Shown: positions 57,151 through 64,000 of the stretch, in pieces
How the letters are laid out: the number at the start of each line of letters is the position of its first letter
How positions within the stretch are numbered: position 1 is the stretch's first letter
Source of the DNA: Channallabes apus
Taxonomy: Eukaryota > Chordata > Actinopteri > Siluriformes > Clariidae
NCBI GenBank assembly: GCA_030522415.1
Contig: CM060121.1
Location: forward strand, 3,008,476 to 3,072,475
Direction of reading: 5' to 3'
DNA length: 64,000 bases
The notes under the pieces: generated by a model
Databases searched by the model: none
What the model was told of the DNA's origin: nothing
What the model saw: the letters and a program-made list of their open reading frames with translations, nothing else
Program-made: the position numbers and the translations under genes

Positions 57151-57300
57151 AATAATAATAATAATAATAATAAATGACAGCATGGAGTTATTCTTACCGC
57201 CCCAAAACCTTACTTATCCTCTTATACTTTTTTCTAAATTAAATTAGAGAACCGTTCTATCCATTTATAGTTGTTAAACTTATGAAAAAACGTCTTGATG

Positions 57301-57505
57301 GGCAGGGGTAGCTCAGCGGTTAAACTCAGTTTGTTGTTTGGTATTGTGTTACTGACCAGAAGGTAGCAGGTTCAAACCCCACCACCATCAAGTTGCAACT
57401 TCGGGTCCCTCAAGGAAGGCCCTTAATGCTCACCTGCTTGAAAGTGTAATGAGATAATAATGTACGTCATTTGAATGAAGGCGTCTACCAACGGCTGTAA
57501 ATGTT
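57301..57505 (+). mobile_element. tRNA-derived SINE of a third family
   Basis: Head GGGGTAGCTCAGCGGTTAAA, box B GGTTCAAACCCCACC, body AAGGAAGGCCCTTAATGCTC and a tail with CTGTAAATGTTA. The same family occurs in reverse at 10749-10922. Confidence 0.72.
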
Positions 57506-57509
57506 ACTT

Positions 57510-58861
57510 CCTGTTCTCGCTTACATTATAGCAGCTATCCAGTCCCTCCCTCATCAAAGGCCTTTCTTCCCTCCTTTGTTATTATAAAAACTTTTTTTTA
57601 TAATAAAGTTATGAAACGAACACACACACACACAGCAGTTTGTTACAGATTTACAAAGCACTGACACTGGAGACTCCTTCCATACATGTTAAATAAACGT
57701 CTCCTTTGAGAAAACTTCATATTACACTTACTTTTTTTTCCCTGTGGTACAAATCCTTGGTAATGAGCTGTTCCTATAGAAACGATAATGCATTAATAGA
57801 CCACGCATCTGTGATGTGTAGCTGCATTACTGCTGTAAAAGCCAAACCATCCCTTTGATTAGACTATATGATTCTGAACTGCGTTTTCACTCTAAAAATA
57901 TCACTCGTCGAAAATATCAGTCGTTGTATCTTATGAGTTAATTATTACATGTAGAATTATTCAGTTTCTTTTAAGTGATTGTATTCCTTATTATCATCTC
58001 ATTTGCAACAGAAGCAATGAATGCTCAGACGCTAACGCTAGTAATCAGACACTGTCTCTGTAGATAAGATATAGAGATATGATAATATCACTGCAATTTA
58101 ATATCCTCACTACTTTCTTCGAGAATTTTCACGTGCTTGTTTCTCTTTTGAATGAGTTACACAGTCCACCATGACATGGCTATGAACATATGAAAATAAT
58201 CCGCAGAACCAAAGCTATTATTGCTAGTTGCTAGGTTACTCTTTTATCTGAGTGACAAAGCATCAGCTAATCCATTAGGTCATCTTTCTGGTATGTTTTT
58301 GGCTTTGAAATACACTTCGACACCTAATGTCGGTCAACGATGCTGCGATTGACGTCATGGGGGTCAGTCACACCCTGCATGACCAAGGCTGCGACCGGTT
58401 GCCAGATGAGCTGTCCCAGTGATTCATGAGTGATGCAAAGTGTCCGTCATGTCGTCTTGGTGACACAAATCCAGGACTTACGCTTGCTTTGGGGTCGTCC
58501 ACATGCTTCTTGTTTTTCGTGATGCAGTACGCTCGTGCTTCACATCTTGCCCTGTCTCCGCCGCTGCATTGCTACTGATTACACTCTGCTTTGTATCTCG
58601 CTTTGTGCCAAGTTTGCTTTCTTGTCTCCTCTGCATGCCACAGTGTTTTCTGAAGTCTTGCCAATTACATTCATACCTTTTAGACTCTTTCTCACGCCTT
58701 TGGCCTTCAAATAAGGATTCGCCTGACCTCCAGACGCTAGACGTGTACTGTAGCACCGGAGAGTCGCGACGTGATGGACAATGAATAAAAGCGTGTTTTT
58801 TTATTTCCTCACCGACTCTAACTGAGGTTGTAGTCGATTTCAATTAAACGTCGAGCAAATA

Positions 58862-58892
<31 letters not shown>

Positions 58893-60095
58893 TTTGCTGC
58901 TGTTGTTGTTGTTATCTTTTCTCACTCAAGTGTTCAAATTCACTCCAGATGCCAGAAATTAGAATTGAAAAGTGCTGCAATATTTCTGTAAGTCAGTTTT
59001 TGGAGTGTTTGTGGAGTGCACGCCACATAACGGATCACTCCAATCTGCCTAATATCATTTATTGCTCTAACAACTCACGTGCAGAATTACGTGAAGTTTC
59101 CTGACCTTTGTTTGCATTACCACGACTTTAACTCCTGTTTCTGAAAGACAGAAAGCGTGGCTGTCTTAATAACTCAATAACATGATTTTATTTTTTTGTG
59201 TTTAGATACTGCATGTCTGTGTGTTGTATATGATTGTGTCTTTTCTAAAGTAATAAACAATAAAAATTGGAATAAAAAAAAAAAAAAAACAACCCAGAAC
59301 ATGAATACGCGTTAGGCCAAACCCCATCAAATCCAACAGCTTAATCCTTTATAAATGTGATTACTCCATGGTCTCATCCCCTCTTTTCCTCTCTCTCTCT
59401 CTCTCTATCCTCCCTTAAGCCTGGTTTACCGAATTTATTGCCGTCTTGGACGTCATGTCCATTACTCAAACACTTTCTGTGTCTGGAGTTAGACTATTTA
59501 GAGATATTATCCCGATATTCTTCCCTTCTCTGCCTCTGACTTGTACTGTATTATGCACTAATGAACGTTCAGGGTGTAATGTCAGAATACAGCCTGCTCT
59601 CCACACCATGTTAACCATTACATTCCATCTGACAGCAATTTGTAAGTACTTTCTGCAGAGATCCTGTTGTGAAACTCAACTTTTCCCAGCTCTTCTGCCG
59701 GTGGTTGGGATATAATGAGTTGCAGTAAAACGGACAAGATGTGAAATCTGTAGATCTGGCTAGAGCCATTTCTTCAATTCAGACATGAGAAAAAAGGAAC
59801 ATTCCAGTTTCAGTTACATTGTATAATTGGCACATTGCAGCCAATCAACACTGCTGATGGTGCGCTACTCTGATTAGTGCACTAGTATGCAATTCAGGAC
59901 GAAACACACATGGCTCCGGGGTTAAATGTCACATTCACAAATGCCTGCTCGAGGTTATAACACTAACGGATTAGAAAAGGCTGGGTTTTTTGCAAGTTAA
60001 TCTTTAATTTATAGTTCGATTCATTAGTCTATTTATCAATGATTTCAACCATCTCTCCATGAAGTTATCCACCAATCTATTTATCTATTAATCCA
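57510..60095. other. Gene-free stretch
   Basis: Contains the dispersed word at 57658, the (GTT)n tract and short CT runs. No exon recognised on either strand. Confidence 0.5.
58862..58915. repeat. (GTT)n microsatellite
   Basis: About ten GTT units, a T-run, then further GTT units. Confidence 0.85.
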
Positions 60096-60099
60096 TTCA

Positions 60100-61190
60100 G
60101 TGCTCTATCCAAACATACAGTACATCAATCCATCCATGCATCCATTATTTCATTCACTACTTCCATCTATAATTTATTCCATCCATCCATCCATTTACCT
60201 ACCTACTATTCATCCATATATCATATCCTTCTCCTGCTTTTGCAGTACTGTGTCCATCCATCAATTATTCCATCCATCCATTTTTTCAACTGTTCATATG
60301 TTCATATTTTCTGTTCTCTCATTTATTGATCCATCCATCCATCCATCCAACTATCATGTCTTTCTTTTGTTTTGGCAATATTGTTTATCAATCCATCTAT
60401 TTACTGTATCTGATATTCCTAACATTGGATTCAGTGCAGTGATCAATCCAATCATTCACAAATCTATCAATCTATCAATCATCAATATCCATCAATACAC
60501 TCAGTTATTAATGCATCCATTCATCCATCAATCCATTAAATGTTTTTCCAATAATATGTCACATCCATCAATTATTCCAAACATCCATACATACAACTGC
60601 ATCCATCCATCCATCATATCCTTCCTTTCCTTTAGCAGTAATGTACTCTACTGTATACTGTAACTATCTATCCATCAGTGGATTGTTGTTTCCATTCACC
60701 CAACCATTAAATGTTTTGGCAATACTCCATCCATCCATCCATCCATCCATTTTAACTACCATTCATCTGTCCATATCATTTTATGTTCTTACTTTTTGTT
60801 ATCTCATTAACTGATCCATCCATCCATCCAACTATCATATCATTCTTCCCCTTTTGCAATACTGTTTCCATCAAGCCATCTACTGTATTTATCTGATATC
60901 CCTAACATTGATCCTTGCAGTGATCAATGCAATCATTCACAAATCGATTAATCTATCAATATATTCCGTTATTAATTCATCCATCAATTCATCTGTTATT
61001 CCATGAAATGTTTTTCCAAAACTGTTAATCCATCAATTATTCTATCCATCCATTCATCCCTCGCTCTTTTCATCCTTCCATTAATCTCTTATCTATTATT
61101 CCTACCACTGACCCATCCATTGACCCACCCATTTATTCATAGATTTATTCATCTATGTTGTTGCCACCTATCTGTCCATCCATCTGATAG
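60100..61190 (+). repeat. ATCC-rich array with a ~480 bp higher-order period
   Basis: Clusters of (CATC)n alternate with unique-looking spacers. The spacer containing CTATCATGTCTTTCTTTT (60351) recurs at 60832, and CCTAACATTG at 60418 recurs at 60901, both about 482 bp apart. CATATCCTTCYYYYCYTTTRGCAGTA recurs at about 60222 and 60622. Confidence 0.75.
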
Positions 61191-61199
61191 ATGCCATTT

Positions 61200-62585
61200 T
61201 TAAAGTAAAATAAAAGCTTCTTCTAATTACGAGTGGTGATGGAGCTGACGGTGAGTCAAAGCTATGATACGATCTGACTGCAGACTTTGTAGCTTTTAAA
61301 CACATAAGCTTATAAATAGAGCAAAAGTTTTGTGTGGGGGACGCGGCTAAGAGCAGGGTTCAGTAGGAAAACGGTTACCACGACAACCCAGATGTCAACA
61401 GACTGTGCAACAATTAGACTGATCACAACTGTACTATTAAGGGAACCTTTTTTTAAGTGCTTAGATTCAGTTTTTTTCATACAAATACCAATATTGGACA
61501 AATGCTAAAACCTTTTACTTTGTGCACTAAAACTAAGACATATTCTATTTTTGTTTTGTATTAAAAAAAAAAAAACTCAGGAATCTCAGCTGACTTGGCA
61601 TGCTTTATGTTTTCTGCTCATCTGCGTGGCTGAGATTTTCTCCGCTTCAATTTTAAATCCCACAAGATGATCTAAATCCCTCTGCCAGCCGGCTAAGTGA
61701 TCTCCAGTGTGTGTTAATTAAAAAGGTGAGATTCTTTTACATGAAGACAATATCTGAAAAAAAAAGAGTACCTGACTGATACAGTGGGCTTTCATTAATT
61801 AGTGACATTTATGATGTTTATGATGATGATGTAACATTATTAGAATAGCTGCCATTGGGCTTTCCGATAAGCTACTGCATCCAACATGCAATGAAAATTT
61901 GTAAAAAAAAAATAAAATAAAAAAAAAAGCAGATTTTAGTTTACATTTTTAATTGTATATGTCTAATAACATTTGCATTTTATGTATACATATTCTTTAA
62001 ATATGGGGTCTGTGGATTGCTCAGTGAATGGATGGTGAATGATGATTATGGGCAATAAAAAAAAAAAAACCTCCCATAATGCTTTCCGCAGCTCGAGGGG
62101 AGGGGGGAGTTGGGTGGCATTTTGGACATTTTTCAAAACTGTTGCTCTGAGCAAGAAATAAAATATTAATGCTGCTGCCGCTGTGTTGGCGATTTCAGCA
62201 GATTATTTCCGTTAGTAAAGCGGTACGACAGTAAAATTGTGCGTAGTCGAGTAAAATAATGTTAATTAACCAACTTTTTGACTGAAAAGCAAAAGAAAAG
62301 TCAACTTGTAAAAGAAAGTAAACATGAGCAACTTGGCAAATGCTTCATTTCTAGTGAAGAAAGACTTTAATTCTGGCACAGTTGGGAAATTTTAGATTTA
62401 ATACCGCGACTGCTTCTGATTTGTGGGGTACAAACACTCTTGAGAAACGGTGCCTCCGGTGACCGGTTCTGAACAAATTACACAAAACACTAAAGCAAAA
62501 ATCGATGAACGTACAGTAAAGACATTGAGACAGTAATTCTCAATTTTTCTTTTTACTTGTTAGTGTATCAACGTCATTTATTTTA
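61200..62585. other. Gene-free stretch
   Basis: AT-rich with A-runs. No exon or known repeat recognised. Confidence 0.55.
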
Positions 62586-62589
62586 ACAC

Positions 62590-62885
62590 ACATCCACCTT
62601 GCAAGTACTGGGTCGGTCGGACCCCCTTTTGCATTTAGAACTGCCTTAATTTCTCATAACATAGACGCAACAACATTCCTTAGAGATCATACGATGATGC
62701 GAGATGGCCTCTCCTGCTCCACCACGTCCCTAATGTTGGATATTGGATTATGATCTGGTGACGGTGGAGGTCGTGTGAGTACAGTGAATTCACTGGCATG
62801 TCCAAGAAACCAGATGATTTGAACTTTGTGACATTATCCTGTGATCATAAAGGGATGAACACCTTCAGCAAGAATAATCAGGGAG
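62590..62885 (-). pseudogene. Tc1-like transposase 3' fragment
   Basis: The minus-strand reading contains the C-terminal region of a Tc1-like transposase. The motif normally read as SPDLNPIE is here SPDHNPIS, so the third acidic catalytic residue is replaced by Ser. The plus-strand landmarks are GGACCCCCTTTTGCATTTAG, GATCTGGTGACGGTGGAGGT and GTACAGTGAATTCACTGGCA. No N-terminal half is attached. Confidence 0.75.
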
Positions 62886-62926
62886 GCGATGGTATTTCAT
62901 CTACAGTATGCTCAATTGTTATTCCA

Positions 62927-63210
62927 TCCATCCATCCATCTAGAAACCTCTGTAGACCAACTAGGGAGGCCATTGGTGGCCATCGTATCTATTACCAGTT
63001 GTATGACCGTAGTAGGACCTCCGGTCAATATTCACACACTACAGGCAATTTGTGACCAGCAATCAGCCGAATCTGCATGTCTTTGGACTGTGGGAAGAAA
63101 CCCACCAAGCATGGGGAGAACATGCAAACTCAACAAACACAGACCCCAAGGCGGGAATCGAACCTGGACCCTGGAGGTACGAAGTGACAGTGCTAACCAC
63201 TGAGCCGGCT
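62927..63210 (-). mobile_element. Older tRNA-derived SINE copy E (variant body)
   Basis: Minus-strand copy with the (ATCC)n tail side near 62927, TGCATGTCTTTGGACTGTGG at 63075-63095, GGGGAGAACATGCAAACTC near 63115 and a tRNA-like head near 63150-63207 (GGGAATCGAACCTGGACCCT). The central segment (AGGACCTCCGGTCAATATTC) is shared with the copy at 6598-6832 but not with copies A-D. Confidence 0.8.
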
Positions 63211-63609
63211 TTCACACACACACATACTTATGGAATCAGTACTGTCTGGCTCACAGTTTACATAAACTGTCTGAATGACGGATTCCATTTTTGAAAAAAA
63301 TAACTAAATAAATAAGTATTTAAAAGGTGGACCTAATGCATTATATTACTAATTACATCAAAAAAGTAATCCAAGTACTCTTTGTAACGCGTTACACACA
63401 ACGCTGTTTATGAGTAACTCGTTATTGGGTATACGCTTCCAAGACTCCCATGTTGCATATATAAGTCAGGTTTCTTCCAGAGACAACAAGTTTGAATCCC
63501 ATTGCAAATGTCCCAGCCATTCCTGTTCTGGAGTCCAGGAGCAGAAAGTTGGTCATGCTATTTAAGTGGGTACGGTGTATAAGGTCTCTCGCAGTGCAAG
63601 AAGAAAATA

Positions 63610-64000
63610 CACTCACCTGCCACTTTATTAGATTCACCTGTTCAACTGCTCGTTAATGCAAATATCTAATCAGCCAATTACATGACAGCGACTCAATGCA
63701 TTTAGGAATGTAGACATTTTCCAAATGAGATGCTCAAGTTTAAATCGAGCATCAAAATGGGAAAGGCAAGCTATTTATGTTGTTGGTACCAGACGAGCTG
63801 GTCTGAGTATTTCTGAAACAACTGATCTACTGAGATTTTCTTACACACAACTATCTCTAGGGTTTATAAAGAATAGTCTGAAAATATCCAGTGAGAGGCT
63901 GTTCTCCAGGAGAAAATGCTTTGTCAGTGTCAGAGGTCAGAGTCTGGTTCGAGCTGATAGAAAAGCAACAGGAACTCATATAACATCTCATTACAACCGT
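63610..64000 (+). mobile_element. Tc1-like transposon 5' half, cut by the window edge
   Basis: Begins after TA with CACTCACCTGCCACTTTATT, the known terminal sequence of a widespread fish Tc1-like element. It continues with GCTCGTTAATGCAAATATCT, GACGAGCTGGTCTGAGTATT and CTGGTTCGAGCTGATAGAAA, which encode the DNA-binding part of the transposase. Small deletions break the frame. The element runs past the right edge. Confidence 0.8.

Noticed and set aside
58478..58843. 121-codon minus-strand open frame
   Set aside because: It starts at TTG with no similarity I can recognise and does not fit the missing gsg1l exons.
60100..60663. 187-codon open frame rich in HPSI
   Set aside because: It is the translation of the ATCC array and starts at GTG.

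Overview
This is vertebrate nuclear DNA, almost certainly from a teleost fish. It is AT-rich and full of (CA)n, (TA)n and (GATG)n-type repeats. It carries fish-type tRNA-derived SINEs, L2/CR1-like, L1/Tx1-like and RTE/Rex3-like LINEs, and Tc1, mariner, pogo/Tigger, hAT and Harbinger-like DNA transposons. There is no bacterial gene organisation. The only host protein-coding gene I can support is gsg1l on the minus strand. It encodes a claudin-like tetraspan auxiliary subunit of AMPA receptors. Its last four coding exons lie at 53942-53989, 48119-48271, 43687-43798 and 39473-39803. Exon phases and splice sites agree, and the N-terminal exon(s) probably lie beyond the right edge.

Layout. 1-6 kb: CpG-rich and simple-repeat DNA, a diverged ~240-260 bp tandem repeat, one young SINE and a mariner remnant. 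6-8 kb: a Harbinger-like element, an old SINE, and a TTACAAC-type repeat array holding a decayed Tc1 element. 8-20 kb: mostly unannotated intergenic DNA with a mariner remnant, pogo/Tigger remnants, SINEs and two inverted copies of one repeat. 20.7-33.6 kb: the main feature, a four-deep nest of retrotransposons. A tRNA-derived SINE was split by an L2-like LINE, which was split by a complete L1/Tx1-like LINE with two long ORFs, which was in turn split between ORF1 and ORF2 by a second L2-like LINE. The target-site duplications (9, 18 and about 10 bp) fix the insertion order. 34-39 kb: two SINE/LINE fragments, a second Harbinger-like copy and a pogo-like element with clear TA-flanked ends.

39.4-54 kb: the gsg1l exons, with introns holding a third Harbinger-like copy, a GGAT-rich minisatellite (45.0-46.6 kb), several SINEs, a degenerate tandem repeat (50.4-51.4 kb) and a hAT-like element interrupted by a solo LTR (52.9-53.8 kb). 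54-64 kb: a near-perfect hairpin, a second SINE whose (AAT)n tail received a 5'-truncated Rex3-like LINE, a long ATCC-rich array with a ~480 bp higher-order period, and two Tc1-like halves in opposite orientation.

The LINEs supply the endonuclease and reverse transcriptase activities typical of their clades, and SINEs of these types are mobilised in trans by LINE proteins. The MITE-like elements depend on transposases not encoded here. Family names rest on recognised motifs and terminal sequences; no database search was possible.
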